NCBI GenBank assembly: GCA_964407925.1
Contig: CAYOXM010000004.1
Coordinates: forward strand, 1-64,000
Origin: CAYOXM01 sp964407925
Lineage (GTDB): Bacteria > Patescibacteriota > Patescibacteriia > SG8-24
Reading direction: 5' to 3'
Length of the DNA: 64,000 nt
The notes under the pieces are model-generated. The model had not been told where the DNA came from and did not search any database. It saw only the letters and a program-made list of their open reading frames with translations. The translations under genes and the position numbers were made by a program. Below, one piece after another: positions 1 through 8,073 of this stretch (position 1 is its first letter; each line of letters opens with the position of its first letter).

Positions 1-91
1 CGCCCTTCTTCGCGGCCGGCTTCTTCGCTGCGGATTTTTTCGGAGCGCCCTTCTTCGCGGCCGGCTTCTTCATGCTCGGTTTCTTTGCCAT
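1..91 (-). CDS. Lys/Ala-rich protein, N-terminus only (possible RpoD)
   Basis: Only the first 30 codons lie in the window and the frame runs off the left edge. They begin MAKKPSMKKPAAKKG and continue with repeated PAAKK and SAAKK units, a histone-H1-like low-complexity basic tail. The gene follows dnaG on the same strand after 24 bases, so the two are probably cotranscribed. In many bacteria dnaG is followed by the primary sigma factor gene rpoD, and basic N-terminal extensions of RpoD exist, so RpoD is a reasonable guess. A free H1-like DNA-binding protein is the alternative; nothing visible decides between them. Confidence 0.65.
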   Translation of the reverse strand, partial: MAKKPSMKKPAAKKGAPKKSAAKKPAAKKG

Positions 92-115
92 GGGAACGAT
101 GCGTCTACGGTGAAT

Positions 116-1942
116 CTAGACGATGAGTTCGTTCAGTTGTTCCTCGATGCGCCGGATCTCGGCGACGTCAGCGGCCTGCTCGGCTCGCTTCATCGCCTGG
201 ATCAATTCACGTTGACGACGGGACTTGTGGAGCTGTTTGAGTTCTCCGATGAGCCTGACGGCCACGTCTCTGCGCGCATCACCGCTGAGGTCGCCGTATT
301 CCTTCTCCGCAAGGAGGTCGAGGAAAGCGATGCGGTCCGCGTATTCGCGGGAAAATGATTGCGCGTCAGGGAGACGAAAGGGCGTGGCGGGGTCTCCGTC
401 GTGTCGGCGTTCATTGTAATGGATGACGAAATCCCTGTAAAGTTGGCGGAATTCGTCGTCGACCGCTTCGTCCGAAACGCTTGTCACGACCGCATCGGTG
501 AGTTCGGGATAACGGAAAATTAAGGCTAAGATATGCTGAGAAATGACCCCGTCGCGGCTGAGCGGACGTTTCGTGAACGCCGGCGCGGGCGTCGGCGCGG
601 CTCCGGACGGCGTCTGCATCGGTTGCGGTTTGGCCGCCCCTTTCACGAGGGACTGGACTTTCTCGAACAACACCGATTCCGGCGTGTGGAAAAGTTCCGA
701 AAGCTGCCGGAGCCAGTGCGAACGCTCCGCGACGTTCTGCAGCTTCGCCACTTCGCCGATGAGTTCCTCGCTCGCCGTGCGTATGGCGAACGGATCATTC
801 AGGTCTGTCCGCTCGCGGACGAGATCGATGAGCCACTGCATCGCGGGGACGGCGTCGTCGATCGCTTTCGTCCAGAGCGCGGGGTCCTTGCGGATGCAAT
901 CGTCGGGATCCTTTCCCGCGCCGGGCGGAAGGCGGAGGATGCTCACTTGGAATCCCGCCGCGGTCACCGCGTCGATGCTGCGCCGCGCGGCCTTTTCACC
1001 GGCGCGGTCGCCGTCGAACGAGAGTACGAGCCGATTCGCGAGGCTCGTCAGCACCTTGTAGTGCATCTGCGCGCTCGTGAACGCGGTACCCGAACTGGCG
1101 ACGACGTTCTTCACGCCGGCCTGATGAGACGCGATCGCGTCCATGTTCCCCTCGACGATGACGGCGAACCCTTTCTCCTTGATGGCGCGCCGCGCGAGAT
1201 GGAAGGCGTAGAGCGTCGAACCCTTGTCGTAGATGAGCGTCTGCGGGGAGTTCACGTACTTCGCCTCCTTCTGCTCGCTCCCGTCCGGCCTCGGCATGAT
1301 GCGCGCGGTGAAGCCGATGATGTCGCCGCGGTTGTCGCAGAGCGGAAACATGAGCCGGCCGCGGAAACGGTCGAAACATCCCGAACGGCCGTCGCGCTTG
1401 ATGGCGAGACCGGCTTTCACGATTTCTTCTTCCTTATAGCCCTTCTTGAGGAGAAAATTGAGCGTCGCGTCCCATGAATCGGGCGAATAGCCGAGGAGGA
1501 AATCCTCGATCGTTTCGGGTTTAAGCTTGCGCTTCTCCACGTACGCGCGGGCAGCGGCAGCCTGCGGCGAACGCAGGAGTACCTCGTGATAAAACTTCGC
1601 AGCCCAGCGGTTGATGTCCTTGAGGCGCTGCCGTTCGGAATGTTCGTGCGAGTCCTCCTCGCGCAGCACGACGCCGGCCTTCTTCGCGAGCATCCGTTTG
1701 GCCTCGACGAAGTCGAGCCCCTCCATGCGCATGACGAACCCGAAGACGTCGCCGCCCTCGTTGCAGCCGAAGCAGTACCAGAACTGGTTGTCCGGCGAGA
1801 TGCTGAACGACGGGGAGCGTTCCTGGTGGAACGGGCAGAGCGCGACGTAGCGCGTCCCGGCTTTCTTGACCTGGAGGTATTCCGAAAGCACCTGGACGAT
1901 GTCCAGCTTCTGCTTGATTTCCTCTGTCACGGTCGCCGGCAT
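116..1942 (-). CDS. dnaG: DNA primase DnaG
   Basis: Synthesises RNA primers for DNA replication at the fork. The 608-residue protein has the family's usual length and order: an N-terminal CHC2 zinc finger with C36, H39, C57 and C60 (CPFH ... CFGC), then the TOPRIM catalytic core with E264 in VEGNMD and the D310-x-D312 pair in FDGDRAG, then a helicase-binding C-terminal region after a proline/alanine linker near residue 440. The start MPATVTEEIKQKLDIV matches the family's usual beginning. The gene lies 7 bases downstream of the MYG1-like gene and 24 bases upstream of the Lys/Ala-rich gene, so all three may form one operon. Catalytic residues look intact. Confidence 0.98.
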   Translation of the reverse strand: MPATVTEEIKQKLDIVQVLSEYLQVKKAGTRYVALCPFHQERSPSFSISPDNQFWYCFGCNEGGDVFGFVMRMEGLDFVEAKRMLAKKAGVVLREEDSHEHSERQRLKDINRWAAKFYHEVLLRSPQAAAARAYVEKRKLKPETIEDFLLGYSPDSWDATLNFLLKKGYKEEEIVKAGLAIKRDGRSGCFDRFRGRLMFPLCDNRGDIIGFTARIMPRPDGSEQKEAKYVNSPQTLIYDKGSTLYAFHLARRAIKEKGFAVIVEGNMDAIASHQAGVKNVVASSGTAFTSAQMHYKVLTSLANRLVLSFDGDRAGEKAARRSIDAVTAAGFQVSILRLPPGAGKDPDDCIRKDPALWTKAIDDAVPAMQWLIDLVRERTDLNDPFAIRTASEELIGEVAKLQNVAERSHWLRQLSELFHTPESVLFEKVQSLVKGAAKPQPMQTPSGAAPTPAPAFTKRPLSRDGVISQHILALIFRYPELTDAVVTSVSDEAVDDEFRQLYRDFVIHYNERRHDGDPATPFRLPDAQSFSREYADRIAFLDLLAEKEYGDLSGDARRDVAVRLIGELKQLHKSRRQRELIQAMKRAEQAADVAEIRRIEEQLNELIV

Positions 1943-1949
1943 AGGCGCG

Positions 1950-2759
1950 TCATTTTACGAGCGCGATCATCCCCTCGAGCGTGAGCTTCGACGGCACGGC
2001 GTACGGGGCGTGATCGCCGCCGCAAATGAGCATTTTCTTCGAGTGATGAAAGTACCAGGACGCTTCCGCGTCGATCTCTTTGAGCTTTTCCCAGACTGAG
2101 GTCAGGTCGATGTCGCTCGCGGCGTCGGCACGGAAGGTATGGTACGTGAGGTCGGGATCGACGATGAGTATGAGCGGCACGCCATGGCTGTAAGCATAGG
2201 AATCGAGCTGGCGCGCCTTCGCCGAAACCGCCGCGGCGCGACCGAAACGGGAATCGAATTCCACGCGCTTCGCCCACGCGTCCTCGACCACGACCTCGTT
2301 TTTCTGCATGAGCAGCAGGTCGTCGAGGATGGTGAAACCGAGCGCGGTCACGTCGGCGGAATCGCGGTTGACCCGGTCGAAATGCCCTTCGATGATCGCC
2401 GGAATGGAAAACGAACGGTTTGCCATCGAGTTCAGCTTACCTGTGTCCTCGAGCAGCACCCAATCGACGATTTTTGCCCATGCCCGCGCATCCGCATCGG
2501 GTACGACGCCTTTTTCCTTCAGGTAGGCGAAGACGAGCGACGTGGCGCATTGGCCGATGTCGCCCTTATGCTCGTCGAATCGGCCACGGCCGACGCCCAC
2601 GTACAGGACTTCCGCCTCGTCGACGACGTCACCGCCCCGTTCGTTCGTCGGCACGAACGAAATTTCTGCGTCTTTCGCTTCGGGCAAAAGGCGTTTCAGC
2701 AGCCATAAGGCGCAGATGTCGTCGAGATGCGGCCGTATGTGGGTGACGAGCGTTTTCAT
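1950..2759 (-). CDS. MYG1/DHH-like metal-binding protein
   Basis: A 269-residue soluble protein starting MKTLVTHIRPHLDDICALW. The early motif TH-x3-HLDD (H7, H11, D13, D14) and the later FDEHKGD (residues 61-67) resemble the spaced His/Asp signatures of MYG1-type and DHH-type phosphoesterases, which bind divalent metals; the substrate is unknown. Weakly conserved hydrophobic strands surround both motifs. A longer frame extends upstream to 2981, but its extra 74 residues are Arg/Ser-rich shadow sequence, so the start at 2759 is preferred. It sits just upstream of dnaG with a 7-base gap. Function beyond a likely hydrolase fold is not established. Confidence 0.75.
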   Translation of the reverse strand: MKTLVTHIRPHLDDICALWLLKRLLPEAKDAEISFVPTNERGGDVVDEAEVLYVGVGRGRFDEHKGDIGQCATSLVFAYLKEKGVVPDADARAWAKIVDWVLLEDTGKLNSMANRSFSIPAIIEGHFDRVNRDSADVTALGFTILDDLLLMQKNEVVVEDAWAKRVEFDSRFGRAAAVSAKARQLDSYAYSHGVPLILIVDPDLTYHTFRADAASDIDLTSVWEKLKEIDAEASWYFHHSKKMLICGGDHAPYAVPSKLTLEGMIALVK

Positions 2760-2820
2760 GCGGAATTCTGCTAAGTGCCGCCACCTTACCCGAACGGCGA
2801 ATTCAAGGCAAAAACCCCGT

Positions 2821-3027
2821 CTACTCGACGGTGTCGAGCTCCTGGAGCGCGGCGTCGAGGTGATCGTCCTCGTCGAACGTCTCCTTGAGCACGCGTGGCA
2901 AGCCGACGGGCGACGGCGGAGCAGTGGCTTCGGGCGACGGCGGAGCAGCGGCTTGTTTCGTTTTTGCGTCGCATCCCGCACCCACGAGGAGCAGCGCGGA
3001 CACCGCGATGATGAAGAGGAGTTTCAT
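2821..3027 (-). CDS. Small lipoprotein
   Basis: A 68-residue protein with a classic lipoprotein signal: MKLLFIIAVSALLLVGAGC, with the lipobox LVGAGC giving the lipidated Cys at residue 19. The mature part is about 50 residues, rich in Pro and Ala at first and acidic at the end (ETFDEDDHLDAALQELD). It would be anchored to the outer face of the cytoplasmic membrane by Lgt, of which the window holds a divergent copy near 12.4 kb. The start was chosen because the signal peptide begins exactly there. It follows the thrombospondin-like gene by 2 bases, so it is the last gene of that surface-protein operon. Function unknown. Confidence 0.75.
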   Translation of the reverse strand: MKLLFIIAVSALLLVGAGCDAKTKQAAAPPSPEATAPPSPVGLPRVLKETFDEDDHLDAALQELDTVE

Positions 3028-3029
3028 GG

Positions 3030-4091
3030 TCACTGGAGATAAAGTTTCGCCTTGGTCACGAAATCCTGCCACGCGGCACGGAGCGCGAGAATCGCTTGCC
3101 GCCGTCCATCCTTGTCCTTTGCTGCGTCAAAGGCGATCTTCTTTTCCTCGACCGCGGCGGAAAACTGCGCGATGAGCTCCGCGGGGACGTTGCGTCCGGC
3201 GAGCGCCTCGGCGCGCTCCTCGAGGTCGTACATCCGGAACAGGATCATGTTATGGACGTCGCTCCGGAGAAGATCCATGCACATCGGGCGATCAGCCTCC
3301 GTCTTCTCGTCGCACTCGGTTTTCCGGGCGCCGACGCTGGAGGTCAGTTTGAAGAGGCGGCCCGCGCAGGCGTTCCGTTCAGCACCCTCGGAAAGCTGCC
3401 AACACGGCTGGAGGGCGCGGTAGATTTCGACGCACGAGGCGCGGGCGGCCTTATCGGTCCGCGCGCGGCAGAGTTCGGGAAGGTACTCGATCTCGTACTC
3501 GCGTGCGAGGCCCGCGGGGGCGAGACGCTGGCGGCAGGCGACGCGCTCGAGGAGCGTCGGTTTTCCGCCGCACTGGAGCGACGGACAGACACGTTCGGAT
3601 TGCGGCGGCGGCGTCTGGATGGTCGCGCAGTCGAGGGTCACGCGGCAGTCGCGCCGTTGCATGCCTTCGCGATCGCATGCCGGCCAGTCCGCGCAGACCC
3701 ACGTGTCGTGCGTGCAGCCCTCCGGCGCCTTGGGCGCCTGCGTCGTGACGGAGGGAGCTGGCGACGGGGCCGGAGCCGGCGCGGGTTCCGGCGCGGTCGC
3801 CGCCGGAACCGGGGCGGGGGCAGGCGCAGGGGCGGGGGCGGGTTTCGCCGGGCATGTCTGCTTCGTCGGAGGCATCGGCGTTTCCGCATCCTTGCACTCG
3901 AAGGTCAGAACGCACCGTCGGCTCTGTTCGTTGTCTTTGTTGCACGAAGACCATTCGCCGCAGGTCCAGATGTCCTGCGTGCAGGAAGGGAGGCTGGAGC
4001 CGCTTCCCGTGCCTGCAGCAAGAGACGCGGCGGCCCAAACGAGCGAACCGACGACGAACGACGCTGAAAGATAGTGTTTTGCGCGCATCAT
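3030..4091 (-). CDS. Secreted protein with two thrombospondin-1-like repeats
   Basis: A 353-residue exported protein: signal peptide at residues 1-26 (YLSASFVVGSLVWAAASLAA), then two Cys-rich repeats of about 45 residues, one with WTCGEWSSC and one with WVCADWPAC, each ending in a TCP or VCP. They resemble thrombospondin type 1 repeats, which are adhesive modules. A Pro/Ala linker of about 45 residues (APAPAPAPVPA) separates them. The C-terminal 180 residues are helical with scattered Cys and are not recognised. The start overlaps the stop of the Gmad2 gene as ATGATG, so translation is probably coupled; a second ATG 3 bases on is equally possible. Likely a cell-surface or matrix protein. Confidence 0.8.
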   Translation of the reverse strand: MMRAKHYLSASFVVGSLVWAAASLAAGTGSGSSLPSCTQDIWTCGEWSSCNKDNEQSRRCVLTFECKDAETPMPPTKQTCPAKPAPAPAPAPAPVPAATAPEPAPAPAPSPAPSVTTQAPKAPEGCTHDTWVCADWPACDREGMQRRDCRVTLDCATIQTPPPQSERVCPSLQCGGKPTLLERVACRQRLAPAGLAREYEIEYLPELCRARTDKAARASCVEIYRALQPCWQLSEGAERNACAGRLFKLTSSVGARKTECDEKTEADRPMCMDLLRSDVHNMILFRMYDLEERAEALAGRNVPAELIAQFSAAVEEKKIAFDAAKDKDGRRQAILALRAAWQDFVTKAKLYLQ

Positions 4092-5518
4092 GGCTTATAC
4101 GTAAGCGTTATCGAAACCTTGTTGATGTCCGTGCCGTCCTTGGCGGAGGACTCGAAAACGTCGACCGTGAAATCCTTCCCCGCGACGAGCTTGCCCTTCG
4201 GGATTTTCACCGCGAGGGAGAAGTCGCCGTGAACGCCGACGTCCGGCGCGTCCGCCGTCGCGTGAGTATCGAGGATGACGATGCCTGCCGCGTTCCTTAT
4301 TCGCACGCGGACGTTCTGTTCGAACGTGCGGGCGATGCCCGTGACCGTAAAGGCCGCGCCGACGGTCTTGCCGTCGGTGGGTTCGTACACGATGACGTTC
4401 GGCGCCTTCAGGACACGGACGTCCGTCGCCGACAGGGAGCTCGCGCCATCAACCAAGCCTGAGACGCGCACCGTGAAGCCACGGCGGATCCGGTCCGCCT
4501 CGAGCGGCTTGCCGAATTCGTCACGATACGTCGTTTTCGGAAACGTCTTCACCACGTACTCGCCGTCCTCGCCGCGCACGGACAACGATCCGTCGACGAC
4601 CGAAAGCACCTGCCCGTCGATGCCGATGAGTTCGGCCCCGTCCACCGGGCCGGCGGCGATTTTCTCCTCGGGCGACAGTCCGGACATCCAGCGCTCGCGA
4701 TTCGCTTTTGCGAACGGATCGGTACGGAAGAGATGCGGCTCGGACCTGTACGTCTGCGAACGACCGCTGCCGAAATCGTACACCGTGGCGACGAGCCGCT
4801 GATAGCAAGCCGCCTCCCCCTCGTCAGCGCCGGGACAATACGGCGTTCCGTCCGCCTTCAGCGCCTCGACCGCGCCGAGAAGCACGAGCTTGGCGTCATC
4901 GAGCCAGAATGCGCCGTCATAACGGCACGGCGTGCCGCAGTACTCGAGCATTTCGATTTTGCCGGCGCCGTCGCGATTCCAAATGCGGAAGGCGTGATCC
5001 GGGCCGCCATAGGCCGACAGGAAATCGGCAAACCGCGACCTGTCCGGCGACCACGCGTACCGGTTCGCCCGTGGCGGCGCGGTTTCCCCCTCTTCGGGCA
5101 CGATGCCGGAGGCAGCAAGGCGATCCGCATCGATGGCGCGGTCTTCCGCGATGCGGAACTCCGAGCGGCTCACGTAGGGATCGGCCTGTTTCCAGGCGGC
5201 GAGCCAGGCGAGGAATTCCTTGTGCGTCCGCAGCGCTTCAGGGACGGCCGCGCCGTCCTTCGAGACGGCGTCCGGACGCACGGACGGCATCGGGCCGGTA
5301 AGCCGAACGAGTCCGAAAAGAAGCGCTGCGAAGCCGACCACGAGCGCGACGAACAGGAAAAAATTGACCGGCTGGGAGCCCTCTTTTCTGTACGGCGGAC
5401 GCGGTTGCCGCTGAGGGGCCTCCGCCACACCGTTCGAAACGATGTCCGGCCGCGCCGTTTCCGGGAGCTTCCGGCTGCCCGGCGACTTTTTTTTGGCGTT
5501 TGATCCGGCCTTTGCCAT
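4088..5518 (-). CDS. Membrane-anchored protein with DUF5666-like and Gmad2 domains
   Basis: A 476-residue bitopic membrane protein. A basic cytoplasmic tail leads to one transmembrane helix at about residues 52-73 (FFLFVALVVGFAALLFGLV). The extracellular part has an unrecognised region, a DUF5666-like beta segment (VLSVVDGSLSVRG ... LSATDVRV, about 295-370) and a C-terminal Gmad2 immunoglobulin-like domain (about 374-476, starting NVIVYEPTDGKTV). Gmad2 is found in Gram-positive and Patescibacteria surface proteins. The start at 5518 (MAKAGSN) is preferred because a -10-like TACACT lies 8 bases upstream; an in-frame ATG 18 bases earlier is less likely. First gene of a three-gene surface operon. 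Confidence 0.85.
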   Translation of the reverse strand: MAKAGSNAKKKSPGSRKLPETARPDIVSNGVAEAPQRQPRPPYRKEGSQPVNFFLFVALVVGFAALLFGLVRLTGPMPSVRPDAVSKDGAAVPEALRTHKEFLAWLAAWKQADPYVSRSEFRIAEDRAIDADRLAASGIVPEEGETAPPRANRYAWSPDRSRFADFLSAYGGPDHAFRIWNRDGAGKIEMLEYCGTPCRYDGAFWLDDAKLVLLGAVEALKADGTPYCPGADEGEAACYQRLVATVYDFGSGRSQTYRSEPHLFRTDPFAKANRERWMSGLSPEEKIAAGPVDGAELIGIDGQVLSVVDGSLSVRGEDGEYVVKTFPKTTYRDEFGKPLEADRIRRGFTVRVSGLVDGASSLSATDVRVLKAPNVIVYEPTDGKTVGAAFTVTGIARTFEQNVRVRIRNAAGIVILDTHATADAPDVGVHGDFSLAVKIPKGKLVAGKDFTVDVFESSAKDGTDINKVSITLTYKP

Positions 5519-5526
5519 ACGGCCCC

Positions 5527-5532
5527 AGTGTA
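5527..5532 (-). promoter_or_regulatory. -10 box of a likely leaderless promoter
   Basis: TACACT on the minus strand ends 8 bases before the ATG at 5518. Initiation about 7 bases downstream of a -10 box would fall at the start codon, so the mRNA may be leaderless. No clear -35 is seen. Confidence 0.5.
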
Positions 5533-5559
5533 CCACAAATCCGTCCCGTCCGACGACTG

Positions 5560-5587
5560 TTGCATCTCCCTGAAAACCCTGTAGAAT
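5560..5587 (+). promoter_or_regulatory. Promoter of tRNA-Ser
   Basis: TTGCAT, a 16-base spacer and TAGAAT give a sigma-70-like promoter whose -10 box ends 19 bases before the mature tRNA 5' end. It is the only evident promoter on this side of the divergent region. Confidence 0.6.
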
Positions 5588-5606
5588 GGCTCACACGCCA
5601 CTACGC

Positions 5607-5694
5607 GGAGAGGTCGCATAGTGGTCGAGTGCGCCCGCTTGGAAAGCGGGTATACCGCAAGGTATCGAGGGTTCGAATCCCTCCCTCTCCGCCA
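5607..5694 (+). tRNA. tRNA-Ser(GGA)
   Basis: An 88-base tRNA with acceptor arms GGAGAGG (5607-5613) and CCTCTCC (5684-5690), discriminator G and an encoded CCA tail at 5692-5694. The anticodon stem CCCGC/GCGGG (5634-5638, 5646-5650) encloses the loop TTGGAAA, giving anticodon GGA (5641-5643), which reads serine codons TCC and TCT. A long variable arm (TATACCGCAAGGTATC) marks it as a class II tRNA, as expected for serine. The T arm has the standard GGTTCGAATCC. A strong terminator follows after one base. Confidence 0.97.
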
Positions 5695-5695
5695 G

Positions 5696-5729
5696 AGAAA
5701 ACGCCCTGTCTGAAGACAGGGCGTTTTCT
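5696..5729 (+). terminator. Terminator after tRNA-Ser
   Basis: A perfect 15-base-pair stem (AGAAAACGCCCTGTC, loop TGAA, then its complement) with A-rich and T-rich outer ends, suited to stop transcription on the plus strand and possibly on both. Confidence 0.85.
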
Positions 5730-5834
5730 GTTCGAAATGAGGGGCTGGACGGCCGATTTTACGATCCGTTCTATTTTCCCGATTCGTCTTCTGCTAAACT
5801 CAATGGCGTATAAGCTCAAAAGGTATCATCATAT

Positions 5835-6251
5835 ATGCTTGAGTGGACCGTGGAGCTGGCCGTCGGGGTCAAAGAAATCGACGAGCAGCATAAACATCTT
5901 TTCTCTCTTGCCAGACAAATTTCTAGCGCCGCGCAATTCGAACCGCCCCCGCCCCACACGCGATATCTGATCGAAGGCGTAATGAACTACTGCCTGTATC
6001 ACATGGGCACGGAAGAGGAATACATGCGGGAGTTCGAATGCACCGACGAGAGCCATGTCGCGCATCACCGCCAATTCCGCGATGAGATCAAAAAAAGATA
6101 TGAGGACTTGCGCCGGGAGATCGACGAGAGCATTTTAAAAACCGACAGCCTACGCTCTTTCGCGGTCTACATCGCGCATTGGCACTACGAGCACATCACT
6201 CACGCTGACAAAAAATACACGGTGTGTTTCAACGAGCACGGACTGACGTGA
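5835..6251 (+). CDS. Bacteriohemerythrin
   Basis: A 138-residue single-domain hemerythrin, the usual length. Iron ligands are all visible: H19 in DEQHK, the H56-x3-E60 motif (YHMGTEE), the H74-x3-H78 pair (SHVAHH) and the H120-x4-D125 motif (WHYEHITHAD). Such proteins bind O2 reversibly at a di-iron centre and act in oxygen storage, sensing or scavenging in the cytoplasm. No signalling domain is fused. It stands alone downstream of the tRNA terminator, with AAAAGG as a modest ribosome binding site 11 bases before the ATG, and is followed by a bidirectional terminator shared with the module on the other strand. In an anaerobe it would plausibly protect ferredoxin enzymes such as the one near 47 kb; that is inference. 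Confidence 0.93.
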   Translation: MLEWTVELAVGVKEIDEQHKHLFSLARQISSAAQFEPPPPHTRYLIEGVMNYCLYHMGTEEEYMREFECTDESHVAHHRQFRDEIKKRYEDLRREIDESILKTDSLRSFAVYIAHWHYEHITHADKKYTVCFNEHGLT

Positions 6252-6275
6252 CTCTCCCGAGCGTCCCCCGACAAA

Positions 6276-6302
6276 AAAGACCCGCCCTGAAGGCGGGTCT
6301 TT
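6276..6302. terminator. Bidirectional terminator
   Basis: An 11-base-pair stem AAAGACCCGCC/GGCGGGTCTTT with a 5-base loop, flanked by A-run and T-run, lies between the convergent hemerythrin gene and the minus-strand channel module. Confidence 0.85.
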
Positions 6303-6304
6303 CG

Positions 6305-6925
6305 CTAGTCACGCGGCTTTCGCGGCGGCGCGGGCGTCGGAAGTTCATACACCTTGAACCCCCCTTCCCCCGGACGAGGACGCGTTCCGGGACGGCCTTC
6401 GCCGGGCGGAACGCCGTCGGCGGATTCGCCGCTTTCGGCGTCTTCACCGGACTCCCCCTCCTGGCCGCCGGCCATCCCTTTCTCTCCGCGCTCGAACACG
6501 ATCGGCTTGCCGTCTTTGAGCGCCTGTTCGGCGCCGACGAGCATCTCGTGGGACGGTCGGGAGTACGGGAACTTGAACGCGCGCGGTTCGCCGCCTGGCG
6601 ACACGTAGTCGAACGGGTTGAGCGCCGTACCCGTGTCCTTGAGCGGCATGAGCCAGACGTAAATCGCGCCTGGATCGCCGGTCTTGGGATCGGGTTCGCG
6701 AACCGCGCTCGACAGCAAGAGCGCCTTCTCCGGCGGTTCGTCGGTGGTCGGCCAGCCCTTGTAGCTCGCGATGGAACCCCAGACGGCGAGACCGAATCCC
6801 GGAACGACGACGATGGCGAGGAGCTTCAGCCACCATTTGCCCTTGGCTCCGATGAGCTGCCAGCAGAGGATGGCCGCGAGCATGATGAACGCGAGCGGAA
6901 TCGCGAGCGCCTTCGGATCCATCAC
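6305..6925 (-). CDS. Two-helix membrane protein with acidic C-terminus, channel-module gene 3
   Basis: A 206-residue protein of unknown function. Two hydrophobic helices lie at about residues 6-24 and 33-52 (LLAIVVVPGFGLAVWGSIA). A middle region of about 80 residues with IYVWLMPLKDTG and FDYVSPGGEPRAFKFPYSR looks folded. It is followed by a Gly/Glu/Pro-rich low-complexity stretch (about 150-190) and a short tail FKVYELPTP. The start codon overlaps the stop of the ExbD-like gene (ATGATG), so it is coupled to the two upstream genes. No family is recognised. The shared operon suggests that it is a partner of the channel-like pair, not a free-standing protein. Confidence 0.75.
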   Translation of the reverse strand: MMDPKALAIPLAFIMLAAILCWQLIGAKGKWWLKLLAIVVVPGFGLAVWGSIASYKGWPTTDEPPEKALLLSSAVREPDPKTGDPGAIYVWLMPLKDTGTALNPFDYVSPGGEPRAFKFPYSRPSHEMLVGAEQALKDGKPIVFERGEKGMAGGQEGESGEDAESGESADGVPPGEGRPGTRPRPGEGGFKVYELPTPAPPRKPRD

Positions 6926-7548
6926 GGACCTCCTTGTCCGCCGAGTTTCGCGCGGTTGCCGACGATCGCCCGCGGCAACTCGCTGATGCCGGAAACCGAC
7001 CCGTCGGCGGCGAGCGTGAAGCGGAACGCCGTCTGCTCGTCACCGTCGAACTTGAGGACGCGGTTCGCTTGCGCGACGTCGGCGTCCTGTCCCGTGAGCC
7101 GGAGCAGACGGATTTTCACCGGCATCGGCTTCGGGTCGCCCATCCGGTACATGTGCACGTTCACCACGTACTCCCCGGGGATGATCCCGCGGATGATGGT
7201 GCGTTCCTCGTTCTTGTCGACGGCGTACGTCGCGCCCCGCGACATGATCGTGTCGCTGCTCGCGCCGGTGTCGTCGTGCTCGAGGTGCATGAGGCCGGCG
7301 TCGCGCCCTTGGAAGAACGCGACGTTCCCCGCGGGATCGCGGACGTAAAGGTCGACGTCGTCGGGCGAGCCGTCGCCCCAGGTCATGACGATGGCGTACT
7401 TGCCCTCCGTCACGATGTTGCCGTCCTGGGCCTTCTTCGCCTTCCGCGTCGCGTGCGAAAGCATGAGCATCCCCACGACCATGACGAGCGTGCTCATCAT
7501 GACGTCGGTGAAGAGCGTCTTGCCGAACAGCTGCGGCCGGCGTTTCAT
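6922..7548 (-). CDS. ExbD/TolR-like anchored protein with a DVDLYV beta domain
   Basis: A 208-residue bitopic protein. The N-terminus (KTLFTDVMMSTLVMVVGMLML, about residues 10-31) resembles the single helix of ExbD/TolR/MotB proteins, including an Asp (D15) just inside it. The exported domain has DVDLYVRDPAGN, a Ca-binding-like or sugar-binding-like beta motif seen in DUF2135-type domains, and GEYVVNVHMYR. No OmpA-like peptidoglycan-binding domain is present, unlike MotB. It overlaps both neighbours by 4 bases (ATGA), so the three genes are translated together. By analogy with ExbBD it would couple ion flow through the upstream partner to motion outside the membrane; its target is unknown. 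Confidence 0.7.
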   Translation of the reverse strand: MKRRPQLFGKTLFTDVMMSTLVMVVGMLMLSHATRKAKKAQDGNIVTEGKYAIVMTWGDGSPDDVDLYVRDPAGNVAFFQGRDAGLMHLEHDDTGASSDTIMSRGATYAVDKNEERTIIRGIIPGEYVVNVHMYRMGDPKPMPVKIRLLRLTGQDADVAQANRVLKFDGDEQTAFRFTLAADGSVSGISELPRAIVGNRAKLGGQGGP

Positions 7549-8042
7549 GCGTCACCGTCCTCCCCGTCGTCCATCATCGCCTTCTTCGCGGCCTGGCCGA
7601 TGAAGTGGCTCTGCAGCTCGATGAGGAGCCCGCAGAATCCGCCGACGACCGTGTTGATGAGCGCGGTACCCATGCTGGCGCGGATCTGCCGCACCAGCTG
7701 CTCGCCCGCGTCTTCGCCGCCGCCCGGGCCGTTCTGCAGCATCAGGTAGTAGCCGACGACGGTACCGAGAAGGCCGAGGGTGACGCAGACGCTCGAGGCG
7801 AACCAGCCGCTTTCGAGGGCATGCTTGATCTCCTTGGGCTCCGCGCCGTTGGACAACCGCCAGGACAGGCGGCCGCACCAGACGGTGGTGAGCGTGAGCA
7901 CGACGAGGTTGACGAGGGTCAGGTGGGTTTCGTCGCCATGGAAGACGTATCCGGCCCAACCGAGGGATGACACGATCGCCGCGCCGATGACGACGAGGCA
8001 GGCGAAAAGCGCCCATTTCAGGAACAGACTCTTGGATTCCAT
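7545..8042 (-). CDS. MotA/TolQ/ExbB-like proton-channel subunit
   Basis: A 165-residue protein with three predicted helices at about 8-30, 80-102 and 124-143. The motifs TLGLLGTVVGYY and SMGTALINTVVGGFCG match the helix-2 and helix-3 consensus of ExbB/TolQ/MotA proton channels. It is shorter than typical ExbB (about 240) because the cytoplasmic loop is small. The start at 8042 is fixed by the ribosome binding site AAGGAG 6 bases upstream; a longer frame to 8144 would add shadow sequence overlapping tgt. A promoter TTGCCC-17-TAAGGT lies just upstream, so this is the first gene of the module. Confidence 0.78.
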   Translation of the reverse strand: MESKSLFLKWALFACLVVIGAAIVSSLGWAGYVFHGDETHLTLVNLVVLTLTTVWCGRLSWRLSNGAEPKEIKHALESGWFASSVCVTLGLLGTVVGYYLMLQNGPGGGEDAGEQLVRQIRASMGTALINTVVGGFCGLLIELQSHFIGQAAKKAMMDDGEDGDA

Positions 8043-8073
8043 TGTCACTCCTTGTGCAAAGGACCGTGCTGCG

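Noticed and set aside
2760..2981. 74-residue N-terminal extension of the MYG1-like protein
   Set aside because: The added part is Arg/Ser/Leu shadow sequence that overlaps the lipoprotein gene in another frame.
6305..8042. A Zorya-type defence system (ZorA/ZorB)
   Set aside because: The MotA-like protein is short and lacks the long ZorA tail, the partner lacks an OmpA-like domain, and no ZorC, ZorD or ZorE gene is present.
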